A stretch of 64,000 bases of DNA. It comes from Phytoseiulus persimilis. Taxonomy: Eukaryota; Arthropoda; Arachnida; Mesostigmata; Phytoseiidae. Every line of letters begins with the position of its first letter. Within the stretch, counting starts at the first letter, position 1. The stretch spans positions 2,170,001-2,234,000 of the forward strand of contig CM075102.1 in assembly GCA_037576195.1 (NCBI GenBank). Direction: 5' to 3'. Of the stretch, positions 1 through 13,741 are shown piece by piece. Position numbers and translations under genes: made by a program. The notes beneath the pieces were generated by a model, which was given only the letters and a program-made list of their open reading frames with translations, was not told the origin of the DNA and ran no database searches.

Positions 1-3000
1 CTGTTGAGAGATCGGCACCCTCCGATACGGGGGCACTCTCTAGCAGGATTGGAAGAGCGAGGGGCCTGCCTTTCTACTAAAGAGGTTACGGTATATGTGC
101 ACCCCCTGGTTGTATGAATCTCTTGAATACGTGTATCCGAACTTTCATGGGCACAAATTCCTCATAGCACACTTGTTCACATGTGTACTATGTGCCATTC
201 ATAGTATGTAAAGCGTACATGCATGCGCGCACACCACAGAAGGCGTACCGCGATACTCAGCATGATAATGGAACCCTTCCATTCACGCGATCAAGTTCCT
301 CTATGACATCTGCGGAAGCGATCCGGAAAATGATTCGTGCCGTGATCTCCCTGAAGCGGCATCACATGAACAAATAGACGATGACCCATCGAGATTTCAC
401 CGCGAGCCGCAACTTGGACGTTAAGTACTCACGCCAAGAAAGTCAGGGTCGGTGGGTCTCGAAGCCATCGCCGGAGGGAAGTGGATTAGTCCGACCCCTG
501 CACAATCCACGGCTAATGTCGCCCGGCAACAACAGCCATGACAAACGCATGCGAGCACGGTTGACCATAGGCAACAACAACCGCGTCGACCAGTTAGCGG
601 GAAGAAACTCCGCGCTCGAGATTGGCTCGACGAGCGCGCGACGACAACGACGGACAGACAGAAGAACTCAGCATAGAGTAGCCAATCGAAAATCGCCACA
701 GGGAAGAAGGAGCCCCGAATGTAACAGGCGGCCAAGGAAACAGACGGGCTCGACCGATCGACCGGCAGGCAGGCGGGCGGGCAAGCCGTTCGGCGGCAAG
801 GTTGGCACGGCTACAAAGTTCTATTATGGATGGGCTCATTCAAAAATAGGAGTTCCACCATTCTTCGAAACGGCGCTCCAGGCAGCCAATATTAAAATAC
901 CCACATCATCCTTGAACGACTCCAGGCGAACCTTCAGGAAGGAAGGTGAGCTGGGAGCTCCACAAGGTCGGATGACAGGCTCACCGGCTGTTGGGGGCGC
1001 TGCGTGGCGAACCGGTCGCCGACGGCGGACCACAACAGAACCGGAATAGCCGACCACAGGCGTGAAACAAACAAATGGGCGAACGGATGAATGAATTACT
1101 CATAAATATTCAGCAAGCCACATCGGTCACGGCGATCTATCTGACTCCGTAGCCTCTTCGCCCTCCCGCTCCTGGGCGTTTGGAACAGAGTTCAGTAATG
1201 TCGCGGTACGCGGTCGAGGAATGAATAATTATCCCGACGCCAGCTCCGCGAGTGCGGGAAACTGTGGGGTCGTAGAGATCCTCAAGGGGGGAGGAGGGAA
1301 CTCTGGCTCGCTCCGCTCATTCAGACTTTTTCAGTAACGGGCTGCAGGTCGCGAGACAGGAGACCAGCTCTCGGAAGTAAGGGAGCGATGGGATTCGCTC
1401 CCTCTGTCGGATGGCGAGTTTGAGCTCGTCACAAGAAAAATGACAGAAATCGCTTGCGAGCTCGGCCTCTGCTCTGCTCAATGCTCAGAGGAGCGAGCGA
1501 CCCGTTCAGCAGAAAAGCTCGCTTGCGACGCCTCCAGCCATGGCTTGTCTCGACTTGCTACGTTATCATCCGGCTCAAAATAGGAGGGACAGCTTTAGAC
1601 GCGAGCAGCGGTTCGAATGGACACTTCCAGGAGCTCATAGCCTGCTGCGCTCGCGCGCGCCCTCGGGGCCCGGGCTGTCGGCCGTGAGCACGGCTGGGTG
1701 TTCGGATGGCGGGTCGGATAGTGTTCTTGAGGCAGCTCCAGCCGCCGAGCGAGCAACCTGCTGAACGGACGAGCAAGCAGAACTGGAAAGCTGGCCAAGA
1801 CGCAAGATGAAGCCTTCCCAAATTAGCACAACGGTCGCTAATAGGTGTAGCAAGAATTAGAAGCTCCATACTTCGTGCGAGCGAACCAAAGAGGGAACGG
1901 GAGGCGGACCAGCGAGCGACCGACCGACCGACCGCTCCGAAGACCGAGATAGAGGTTGTAATGAGGGTAATGACTCTGAGGAAACGAGGCAAGGTACTTG
2001 CTGCGTCGGTCTGTCGCCCCCGCTCTCGTAGCCCGGTCGTTCAGTCGGCGGGCGGGTGGGTCGGCCGGTCGGAGGAGCGGGCGTTCGGGCGCTCGTTCGT
2101 TCGTTCGCTCGCTAGTTTGTTCGTCCCGCGTCTTCCTTGTTTTCCCCACCTCCTCGCTCCCCATCAGCGGGCCGTCCCCACGACTCCCACTGCCGTACGA
2201 AGGTCGTTTTCGAACCGCGATAACCAACCGGCCGCGAGCATCTTCTCCATCGGCACCGGTTCACTCCTTCGGTTTCCCTCTCTCCCAGTGAAGGAACGGA
2301 GACGATTATTTTTCCACAACGCAGGATGTGACACGGGAGAGATTCCATCCTGGAAGGACGGCTACACGGCTTGAGTGATTGCTGAAGTTTCCGTTGAGCT
2401 CCGAACCAGAGCAGAGGAGACATCCGCAATGATTTTTCGACAGAGCGACGCGGTCCTGGGAGCTAAGTCTCATTCCCGAAGGCCACCGATCTCAACCGAT
2501 ACTAATTATCCAGAGATAAGCTTTGTGCATATCTCAAACGAGACCCGACCGGAGCGCGATCCTAGCTTCCCTAGTCCGTTACGCTTTTCTCCGAGTGACT
2601 GAAGGTCATTCGAGCCTCTCGAGTTGTTCGGAAGGCGCCCGTTCCGTCTCCTCCGGGTTCGAACGAGCCCCGCCTGATTACTTCAAACGCTTGCCATTAG
2701 GTGAGCAGAATGAATCTCAATAAACCCAGGCACTTCGAAGAGAAGAAGGGGGACTCCGAATAGAGCGCTCGTCGTGTGACTCACGGTTTAACGCACGGAA
2801 TATCTGTCCCCAATCTTACCCAGCGTGCTCAGCCAGCTTTCGCGCTTTCGAGAAGCGATAAGTTCACGATACGAGTAGCCTCAAGCGAGTTCCGATGCTG
2901 TGTTCCCATCGAGTCGTTCCGGGCCCTGTTGTTACACCCCAAGACGGCTTGACGGAGGTCACAACAGCGGACGGGCTCATCCGAGTTGGGCTCACGGCAA

Positions 3001-6000
3001 CCACCCGCTCTGGTTATTTATTGCTAGGGCCGCAGGAAAAGAGTTCTGATTGCTGCTGGAAGGAGCGAACCTTCACGCCGAAATTTCTACCCGTCGCTAT
3101 TCTCGGAAAACTAACCAGCACCGAACAATATCATCTCGGAGTTCCGGAAACGTTGCCGAACGCTGGGCACGGCTGCAGATTCCCTCGGTCTGTGGGCGCG
3201 GGAGTCACTCTGAGCGTGACCCTGAGCCGACCGGGCTCGGATTTGGCGACTCGGTGACTGAAGATTTCCCTTTTTTGCGCACAATGCATCGACGGTCCGT
3301 TCGACTGCTCGATGAGAAACGAGGCGCAATTTATTTACTCCGAATGTGCAATTTCCCTGTTACAAGGGACGAATGGAGTTTTTCGTCTCCCGGCGCTCCT
3401 CCTCAGTTCAAGGTCGTCTGGGAAACGACGCGAGCGACCGCGCTAGTTCGATCGTTGAGACCTGTATTCATCTATAAAGTTAGCTATAAGACGGCTTTGA
3501 AAATAGGAAACAAGCCTGATGGATGGAGTCCGGAAGAGTAATGGAAAGCTAGCGACGGGCAAACTTGTGGTGGCTGGCTACTCGGCCACCCGACCAATCG
3601 GGGAGCAGCCCACGGAAAAGCAAAAGGAAGGTGAATCGCCACGGCGCTGACTCGAGTTCTGGTTGGCTGCGATCTCGGAGATCCCACGCAGCCGGATCAA
3701 ATCAACGCAGTCATCGAAATTCTATGAGGCTCCATCAAAAAAAGGAGAGTAGGCGTTGAGGCTGAGTTCTGGCTCGGCGGTAGAGCACCCGAACGCGAGA
3801 GATATTAGTCGGCCATCGATCAGTTGACGACACATTCCTCCGCAGAAAGCCTGATCCGTCTAATTCCTCCTCTACCAAGTATGCCAGGCTGTAACTACTA
3901 CGGCCTCGTGATGACACCGTCGCGACCAGCAAGCGACGCAGTCAACTTGACGTTCCCTGGGTCGGGACCAACCCAAGGCCCAGCTGTCATGGAACCTCTC
4001 TGGGAACGAGAAGGCTCCGCGAGAAAAAGGTCGAGCTATTTTCGAGAGGAGCCTACTCCCTCGAAAGCGCGATGGTCTGGCATCATACATTCCGCGTGTA
4101 ACCGGACCCCGGAGATCGACCGCACAGCTGTCTTAGCTGGAAATCCCCCAGAGCTAGATGCTCAAGTTTGGGAACGAGGTGGCAAACGACATGTTTTCAG
4201 AGCTCGTTCGCGTCTCAGAGGACTAAGGGGCTTCCTGTGCCTCAGAGACTGACTCCGGGATTCATCCGATGTGAACCGAGAATTACGCTCGTGATGACTG
4301 GTGGAGCCTCTGAGGACTCCTTGAGCGAATGCTGCGAGCTAAGGCGAGGTCAGTAAATGGGCCTACCCGTCGTCCTGTTCCGACCGCTGCCGCCAACGCT
4401 GCTAAGCTCTGATAACCGATCGACGAACGACGTTTCCACCCTTGGCATAATCGGGAGACTTCCGAGGATTACGCGGGCGAATGACGGTTCCGATCGGTTG
4501 CCAAGTCTATTCTGGTAGCTTACCGGACGGCATCCACAGTCTCATTGCCTGACATCGCCGAACCCAGTCGGCAGCACGTCGACACGTTCGGGGATGCTAC
4601 TCGTCCCTCGAGGATTGGGTAGCAGAGATTCCTCCCGGCCAGGACAGAGACCAAACAGTTCGAGGTTGGGGAGTTCCACCGGAGGTCGACGAGTCGGAGA
4701 GGCCAGCTTCAGTTTATTCGCCTTCGGGGTAGGTCTTGCAATCCGAGGAGCGCAGGAAATTTAGATCTCCCAGCAAATCGAAACTGGAAGGGACATGCTC
4801 CTCGGGAGGGCACGTAGCACCCCCAGTGAGTTGAGAATTTCAAGAGCGCTCCTCTTCAGTGCTAACATTATAACTGTCTTCTCCTCTCGCTCGATCACTC
4901 TCGTCGTCTCTGTGTCTCTCCCGTCGGACGTTCAATGATGATAAATTGAGTGCCACGTTTTCCCTCTGCTGTCTGTTAACTTCTCCCTCCGTTATCGACA
5001 GGCCGGAAGGCGATCGAGGAGGCGGCCAGACATACAGGCGGACGAACCCTCCACACTAACATCCTCTTCTATGGAAACAAGCCCTCAGCGGTGCGAAGAC
5101 ACATCAAGGAGAGTCCCGCGCTGGCGCATCGAAGGAACTCGACGAGCGGCACCTCTCCACGAGCCCAGAAAACTCTGCTGGGTCTAGAACGTCAGCCGAT
5201 AGCACCGTCGAGGAGGCCGAGATGTCGAAGCGGTCCGTCCGTCGCAGTGGTACTGCACTCATCTGTGTGGTACCAGCTTTGGTACCACAGCCATGCGTGT
5301 GGTGCAGAACCTCGGTTGAATTGTGGTCACATGATTGTGATCACAGCCTTGGGCGGCAAGTTGCGAATTCTAGTCACGGGCTCTATCGACTCATCAGCAT
5401 ACGGTGTCCCCTCTTCTGAGGAAAATATCCAACACGGCTGAGAACTCCCGGATCATGACGAGTGTTGAAGAGAAACAAAACAAAACGCCCTCCCGACGAA
5501 CGGGTGGGGGCTGAATCGAAGGGTCCTCTGTCAGCTGGCCTCATCGGAGATTCAGCGCGACGCCAAAACATCCGAGTGAAGGTTACACCTCTTGACCCAC
5601 AGCCTGCACCTCTCGATAATTATCGCCATCCGTGCGAAGTTTGCGGATATTACGGAAACCTACACGAACCCCTAATGCTCTATTGAATCCTCGAGCTTCG
5701 GGATTCGGAGCGTGACGCAAACCACGAGGTTCGGGAGAGTTAGTGTGCAAAATGAATAAGAGCGTCGAATGGAGAAGCGCACGCACCACCTCATTGAATT
5801 TGTTATCAAGGAAAATTAAAATCCCTTGAAGAAGGAGAGGACTCGTCAGGCATCGCTGCTCAGTCAGGGTAAGTAGGCGGAGGAAGCGGTTCCAGGAGGA
5901 TCTGGGAGAGGAGAGGGGTAGACGCATACGTCTACTGCTCCTCCTCATTGCAGCCTTATCGGAGGTTCCCGACAGAATCCGCGCCAACTCTGGCGGTTGT

Positions 6001-9000
6001 TCTCGCCGCGTCTCGAGTGGCTGCGTGCGTGCCTCTGACTATACGTGTCTGGGTAGTCGCTAGCAGCTCAAACAAAGTTTTCTTTCGACGTCCAGATCTT
6101 TTATTTATCGATTCCCCTCTACTAGCAAGCGTTCCTCTTTTCCCCCTCCGTCTCTGACACTCTCTACGCCTGTGCGTCGACTCGAACAGGGACAAATGCC
6201 ACACGATGGCTCGAACGCAGCAAGATGTTCGCGCCATGTCCGAAACTCAGCCTGGTCGGTGGCTGTCTCGACGACCCAAAACCTAGGATGAATGCTCAAA
6301 CGAAGAATACCTGGCTGTGTGAAGACAATCTCGCTCACCTGGAATGGAAACGCTCTATGTTAGCCTTTGTGAAATGTTCGAGGCCGATCTTCGGTCGTCC
6401 TCGGAGAAATCTCCGAAAACGAATCACGTGAAAAAGTATGAGCAACTGATCTTTTTTCCCCGCGAAATTTCGTAAACATCAGAGCGAGCACCTCAATCGG
6501 GAGCCGGTCCCCCATCGAACTAGTCCTCAAAGCTCGTCCCACTGTTTCTTGGATCCTGTCCCACCGCTCCCTCTGCCCTCCAAACGCTGGGGTTCTGAGC
6601 GGATCGAGATATCCACGGAGATCATCGTTGGGGTGTCGATTCCTTTTTCCTCAAATGGAATCAGGAACCCTCGAGCAAACAAGGCCCGATGAATCGCGGG
6701 TAAACCCATGGATCAGCCTGCTTGAGGAACCCGCTCGCTTCCCCCTGGCCATTTCATGAATGCATTAGAAGTCGACTTGAGTGTCTCGTGAGGGCTGCAT
6801 GCACGTGAATCATGTGGGATGCCGCGCTCGTGATCTGGATTCACGGGGTGAAAAATAGTACGGGATGGGAAGCTCCGCGAGGGGCTGGACGACGGCGCGG
6901 CCACATATGTGTTCATGAGCACGGCTGCGCGAGGGTCAAGAGTGTGGATCGGTAACCGCCTTCTCGCGGAGGAAACTCCAGTTCTTCTGCTCAGGCTGCT
7001 AGATCGCACTCGGTCTCCGGAGGAAGAAAATAAACTCTACTCCGGCGGCTTAGTCGACGCTCTGCCAGTCGGACCGCACGTTTCCCGATCTCCTCATCTT
7101 GAGAGAGCGTTCCATGAGCCAAAGGAGAACCCCTCAGCAGGCTGGAGAAAAATCTACTGCGCTACTCCGTTGCCAAAACTCATGAGCTGACGCTGTCGGA
7201 GAGTCCATTTGGAACCACGCTAAGAAAGAGCTATTGCACCACGCAGCCGCTAGCCAGCCAGCCCGCGCACCCACTCACATCATGTAGGACTTTGTTTTCT
7301 CTTTTAACGCTCAATTAACTTTTCCATAAAGCCGATTCTGCCCCATCCACACCTCTTTCGAAACTTTTGTCGGAGACGCTGAGACTAGAGTGACCTTCAG
7401 AGTATCCAGACACCTCTGTTCCCTAGCTCTTGCTCATCCTCTTGACCGTGGATAGGCGTACTCTCATTCTTAGGGTTCTCTCCGCGCTCTCTTGCTCCGT
7501 CTCTACCGTCATCGCCTCCTCTCCCTCGAACCCTGTTTCTGGAGCGCGTTCTTGAAAAGCCGACTCCAAAGCTTCTTATTTCTTGTGATCCTGATCAAAT
7601 AAAGAGCTTTATTCAAAAGCGGCTCCTGCTTCTCATCTGCGACGAACTTGGCTTCTCGATCGATAACGACATCTCTATCATTCCAACATCACATGGTGCG
7701 GAAATCTTCGAAAGGACCGCCATCGTTCGAAATCGAGTCAAACACCCATTCCAGGAACTCCAACCGTCAAATGTCGGAGAGGGAAAGCTCCTGTCCACTC
7801 AGATATTTTTTGAGGTCCTCTCGAGCACGGAAAGCCTCGAGGGAGAGACACGAGCTCCGGGAATAGAGGCCTCAACGGCGACTGGTTACGACGATTGTAG
7901 AAAAAAAAAAAACGCCAGCAACAGGATAGCCAGTGTTTTGAGGGCAAAATCCACGTCAGAGACCCAGTGCCCTTTCGCCGTTGCCGCTCAGTCCTCCGTA
8001 CTCCACCCAGCGCACGTAGCGGAAGCAGTCGGGCAGGCGAGTTGGCAGGCTGGGGGAGATGATAAAAGGCAGTCGATTTATCAGCGAGCACACAAAAACA
8101 TGGTTCGCAATGGGAATTTTCGAACTCTCGCAGTTTCAGCTGCGCCTATCAGTCCCGGAGGACGCAATCCCGTTTTTTCCGCTGGCCTCAACAACGGCGA
8201 CCCGAAGGTTAACTTCCTGCCGTAGCGGAACAAGGAGACGGAGCGGCAACGGCTGCAAAAAAATAGGGCAAGAAAACCCCAGACACCCGAGTGTGACATT
8301 AAGCAGAGCATCAGAAGCTCCCTGATGGAATGGATGAATTTTCCGTTGCAAGCCGCTCGACTAAATCCAACACAGCTCCGCGGAACGGAGAGGAACCATA
8401 TCCATCCTACTAAGCATGGTGCTGTTCGATATCAGGGTTGCAGAGTCAGGTTCCGGCCCCGGATATCCAAATCTGGCGGATCCCTGAAGGACGGCGGGCA
8501 TCCCCCTCGAATCAGGGGAACGCTCATAGATCCCTCTACCGTTCTAGAACCGATGGAGGGGCTCCCAGCTCGGGAAGACAAAGAGAATCAACAAATACGG
8601 TGGGAAGAATGTCCCTCGTCATTCCCTGCATCCGCCGGGGAAAGGAGATCGCAGGGCCCGACTAGCCTGTACATTATGCGGTCGCACGTTTTACGACGAC
8701 GTTCGCATGTACGTGTGAACACAGATGGACATGTTAGCTAACCGTCCCTTGTACGCTGACCGCGAGTCTGGAGATGAGCCCAAAGAGCGAGATCCCTGTG
8801 ACAGGTCTCTGCGGATCGGCGATCGGTTGCAATCGTACAGGGCTCAAGATGTACATAGGTCGAGCGAAGGGCGGTTTCCAATACGGGATTCAGCGCATCA
8901 CCACTTCGCAGCGGACTCCGCCATAGGATCGTCGAGGATCGGCCACGCTCCCATGTTGCTCTCATTCTGGCCTACAGTTTTTCCTGCGCCAGCTTCTATG

Positions 9001-9099
9001 AAACGAGGGAGGACACAGCGGGAGCGAGTGGGCAGAGACGACGCAGCCGGCGAGTCTGAATGTACCGGGCGAACATGAAATATTGGGAGCAAAAAGAAG
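1..9099. other. Stretch with no recognisable gene
   Basis: Many short open frames occur on both strands but none shows a known domain, a consistent splice structure or repeated-element ends. The only features I would point to are the twin TGTGGT hairpins at 5.27-5.35 kb and short CGAC repeats near 1.92 kb. Confidence 0.5.
5266..5345. repeat. Two tandem hairpins built from TGTGGT-type arms
   Basis: Hairpin 1 (5266-5289) has perfect 10-bp arms, TGTGGTACCA and TGGTACCACA, around a 4-base loop. Hairpin 2 (5322-5345) has TGTGGTCACA and TGTGATCACA, one mismatch, around a 4-base loop. Both have the same geometry and similar arm sequence. Confidence 0.75.
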
Positions 9100-9480
9100 A
9101 TGGTAGCAGGTTCTCCCTCTTCGGCGTGATATAGGCGAGGGAGAGGAGGGAAACAGCAGAAGGCTCTGCAGAGACCGAGAGAGGAGAATCAGGGGATATC
9201 GAAGAGGAGGCAGCAGAAGATGGAAGACTACGGAAGTGAAGGCATGCGTGCAGAGAGGAAACGGAGAGCGGCCACGGAGAGCGGATGGGGGCGAGGGAAA
9301 AACAGAAAGATGTCCTTGGAGGAGCAAGACGGTCATGGAGGCCGTGGGCAGGGGAGAATGAATGGGACGCGGCGCCGGGAGGAATCCGGAACGAGGGAAG
9401 GCAGGGCGGGGCAGGCGGAAAACCGAACCCGAAAAGGGAGAAATGAAAAGTCGTGCAGCGGGGGAAGAAAAAAACAGAGC
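9100..9480 (+). repeat. Polypurine (GA-rich) tract
   Basis: The plus strand is strongly enriched in G and A for nearly 400 bases, so the minus strand is pyrimidine rich. This explains a 258-codon minus-strand frame (9738-8962) made largely of Ser, Pro, Leu and Phe; I regard that frame as a composition artefact. Confidence 0.6.
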
Positions 9481-10950
9481 AGAATTTCCAGCAGTCAGGT
9501 TCCGAGACCAATGTTTTGTATCTCCTTGTGCTCGCCCTTGAGTTTCTCTCTCCTGACGTGGATTAGGGTTCTGAGGAGTCATCGAATCGGTGCGCCCGCC
9601 GACGTCGTCATCGTCAACGACGGAGACGACGTTGATGCTTCGCCAGAGTCGTTCTAAAGTTTCGCGTGTTTTTTGCCAAAAATTCCCACCACTCCCGGAA
9701 AGCGGACTTCCTTTCCCTCTGTCCCCGTTCGCTCCCACTCTTTTCGGAGCCCGGAGTCTGCCTGTCCGTCCTCCTCCGCAAATCTCGATCGAAAGGCAGC
9801 TTTTATCTCAACTCCTCACTCGTGGATGCTATCGCAGATACGGAGGGAGCCTGCTCGGCCGTTCCTGGAAGGTTTTCATCACCCGGGAAGCTCCGTCCCC
9901 ACCTTTCCCACCCGCGGACCGAGGACTATTTCTGCTCCCCTCCGACGACGTCTCCAATGCCGAGCTCGCGTGAGCCGGTAGGGTTTCTGATGATGCCAGC
10001 GGCTCCTGCGGCAACGACAGTTCGTAAGTGACAACTTCTGTGACGCTCGCTGACAACGAGCTGCCACCCGAGCGGCCACTCAACCAGCGCAGTACCAGTC
10101 TAACCGAGCAGCCAATCGAGCGAGCGACCGGTGGCTCAACGCAGACGAGTGTGCATCGATGCGTGCGTTCAGCGACAGCTTGGACGTCAGCATCGACGCT
10201 CCCAGTTAGCTAAGTCATGTTCGACGTTTGCCGTAGTGCGCCAACATTTCGATTCGTAGCATACTTCAACGGAAGTCGCTCCCCATCACCGTCGGTCGGA
10301 GTCGTCACTGAGGACGGGGTTTAGTAGACCTTGTCCATCGCGGTCTCAGTGTTGCCTGCGAACGATTCCTCGCGCATCCGTGGCATCAGACATGAGTCGA
10401 TCCGAATGGATAATCGTACTTTGCGCGGACAAAGGGGATCGGAAGAGTCTGAGCCTGGTGGAAATCAGCACCGGAAAGCTTCGCACATACGACGCGGGAC
10501 TCGAGTCTGATTGCGTCAAGTCTCAAGATTTTGAGGCCTGCGCAGTTCAACCGAGACCGAAGCCCGGGACCCAGGGCGAGTCGAAAACCGGTCCAACAAG
10601 CCTCGCGTAAACTGTTTTCTCGCGAAACTCAAACACAGCGGAGGAGGACGCTTTTGAACGCCTGAAGTTTCCGAGCGGCGTAATGAGTGCAGGACGCTCA
10701 GAGCATCTGCCGGCCGATCGCTCAGTCGGTCAGTTGGACAGCCAGATAGAGACAAACCGATGAACAAGGCAAGCGGTCTGGCGTGTGTCAACTCCGCCCA
10801 ACCGCCTCGCCCTGAGTTTCATCATATCAACAAAGCCGAAGATAGCATCGGAATAGCTGGGCCAGCGTCATCTATCGCTTTCCGGTCGTCTCTGTGTTGA
10901 TTCCAGCAGCCCCCCCCCCCTTAACCCCCACCGCTCTCTCCCCCTCCACC

Positions 10951-11081
10951 ATGAGCCTTGCGATCAGAGCGTCTCTCCGCCCCGCTCTGCGTGTGGTGTC
11001 AACCCAGATCCGCCGAATCCTCCAAGGTTTGTCCGTCTAATTTCTGAATTTACTGACTGTTCTCCGCAGGCGTCCTCTGAT
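10951..11081 (+). CDS. Possible first exon encoding a mitochondrial-type presequence
   Basis: A pyrimidine-rich tract leads into a near-ideal start context (CCACCATGA). The frame begins MSLAIRASLRPALRVVSTQI followed by RRILQ: no acidic residues, many Arg, Ser, Ala and Leu, which is typical of an amphipathic mitochondrial targeting peptide. A donor CAAG|GTTTGT ends the exon at 11026. A branch-like TACTGAC and a pyrimidine tract with CGCAG follow, so a 43-bp intron (11027-11069) could be spliced, but the frame then stops after three codons (TGA 11079-11081). The real second exon may be elsewhere. Not recognised as any known protein. Confidence 0.25.
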
Positions 11082-13741
11082 CCCAGCAACTGACTGTGCT
11101 CCATGAAGAAACATCCCAACTCTCACGTACACAAACCAACTCACAGCTCAATCGCGTTCGAGTCCTGTGAAGCGAGGATGGACGACCATCGTCGTGAGTG
11201 GGTCTCGCGTATTTTGAGACCGGGTACGGCCAACTCGCCAGTGTCGTCAAAGGAAGCAGTTTCGATTCGGCTCCGTCTGAGCTCCCTAGGTCGTGAACCC
11301 TGGAACAGTGAGGGGAAACACAAAGCTCGAGGTGAGAAGGACGACGGACGGAGCGGGAGAGGGAGACGCGCCCATGTCCAAATAGCTCACGATAACGGTT
11401 CCATCCAGTTCCAGAAGCCGATCGATAAAGAGCTTAACGCGACCGGAGGCGACCAATGGAATGCACAGTTGTGAAATGAGGGACGTCGGAAGACTGCGGT
11501 GACTTAACATGTTTGACGTCACTAGGGCTGCGAGTGACGTCTTTTCCCTGGCTACCACTGCTCGAGGAGCTGACGGATTCTTCTCGAAATAGCTCGCTCG
11601 GCTCATGCTCCGATGAGCATTATCGATAGCGGCATCGGCAACTCATTCGTCGACTCCACCGATTCTATTTCCATTCCATTTTCAAGCGGCCGCGAATATC
11701 GATTCAGTTCCTCCCGAATAGGCGACGAATAGCTCGCGACCCGATGATAAGCCGGGTTGGGAAATTTCCGGCGAAACTCGAGTCGCCTGATTGATCAAGA
11801 GCTCCATGATCAACGACCTTCCACATGGCAGGTCCAAAGGTTGAAGCTTTGGCTGGTGGCTTTCTCGAAACGAGCTCTCGGAGTCGAACCGACACCCGTA
11901 GAGGAACCCTCCCGTTTTTGACGAGGTAATCTAAACGCACGAGCGAGTTATGCAGGGAAGTGAAAAAATCACGTTCCCAAGCTCTTACTCAGTGAATCAG
12001 TCCCTCACTAGTATTCACGTGTCCCCACTCGCTCTGGTCCAAGAAGGGTACTCACTTGACTGCACTCCTATGATCGTTAGGTACAGAACTCGACCGACCG
12101 CATGCCAGTCCGCTTGCCCGCCCCCATTATCTGAGGTCGGACACTTACTTTCTCATGAATGGAAGTCGACCCCAACATTCAAGAAATCTCATTAAAGCGA
12201 GAACTTGCTGGAAAGCACGGAGATTGACCATGACTTCCTCCCCGAGGGTCTCCTTAACTGATCCGGATAGCTCATATCACGCCCGCCTGACCCACCGATG
12301 TTCCGAGGTCTCGATGGACGTTCCATGGCACTCGCACCGACACAGGTTATAAATAGTAGCAACTGATATCGAGCCAAAACAGTTCCTCCGACCGGATACG
12401 TTACGAGAGTCGACGGCGAAGAAAGGGTTGGCTCTTCGAGCGGAGATTCTGATGGATCGTCTCACCGCCGATTTTTCATGACAGCTCCACCGGTGAATCC
12501 CGCAGAAAACTCGTTTTCGGTAAAAATCGTGGGCCGTTTTCGACTGTCATCAGCAGTTGATGATCTCGTCTCATGGACTCTGGAGACTGAATATTGAATA
12601 TGCTCGAGATTGGCGGAAATTCCTCACTTGCCGGCATCAGATGGCCCGGAGAAGTCTGGGTGAACGCTCGACCAGACATGGGAAGCCAACATTTTTCCCG
12701 CCATTCCCTCGGTCTCAGAACCAGAACTCCTATTCAAAGCCGACGCAGGTCCCCTCTTCCTTCTTCAGGAAGACGTTTCCGTTTCTCGATTTGATACGAT
12801 GCCGATTGTCTCAGAGAATCTACCATGACTAAGGAAGACCGATGCCATGTCAGTTGGGAGATCGCCAAAACACGAGGAGCCATCCGTTCTAATATCATGG
12901 TTGGGAGCAGATGTTTTCAAAAAATTGAAATCCCAGTGCCGGCTGACAACAGATCTTCATCTTCATTCACGAGCGCAGTCGGTCTCCCGACACAGTCCGC
13001 TCGCGAGGCCGATCTCGGTCGGAATTCCCTCGAATCCAAACGAGTTTCCATCATGATGTGAATAAAAGCAACCACGAGTTGCAGCAAGCGTTCTCGCGAC
13101 GATTCCAGCAGGTCGGTATGGAATCGAAAGCCGAAAGCATGAGGAGCCCGTCACCGAGATTCGTTTTCTCGCGCGAGAATCTCTGTCTTCGATTTCTCTG
13201 TGGTATAAAAATCATCGTGGATCCCTACGGAAGCGGAAGCCTCGAGCGGAGCTCTGCATCATTTATTCTCCGTTTTCCTTTTGATCGAGAACCATGCCCG
13301 TCTATTCTCCAACCCTATTCGCAATTTCGCTCATGATCGCAGGTTTTCCATGATTCAGCTATCACTTGAAGGAAGTTCTTCCCTAATATGAGAACGTTTG
13401 ATTCCGATTCCCCCGGAGTTGTTGACATCCGGCGAGAGAATCTTTCTGCGCCGCCGCTGATTCATCGCTATCCGTAGCTCCGAATGAACTCCGAGATACA
13501 CTGTCGATCAGCTTGTCCCACAATTTCCCAATAATCCTGATGAACGATTCATAAATTGAAAAGACACTCCACAACATCCCGTCTGTGCTCCCGGACGCTG
13601 GCTTCGGCGTTTCGATAGCTCCCGGGAGAGCGCCACGGCCATGGTTTCAATGGAGCACGATGTCCTGAGCGGGAGCACCGCAAGTGACCCGCCGAGCACT
13701 TGGACGGATCGAGACTCTAGCCGCGCATCTGAACGTGGCGT

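Noticed and set aside
8962-9738. 258-codon minus-strand open frame
   Set aside because: It lies opposite a polypurine tract and is mostly Ser, Pro, Leu and Phe; two other frames there are equally open.
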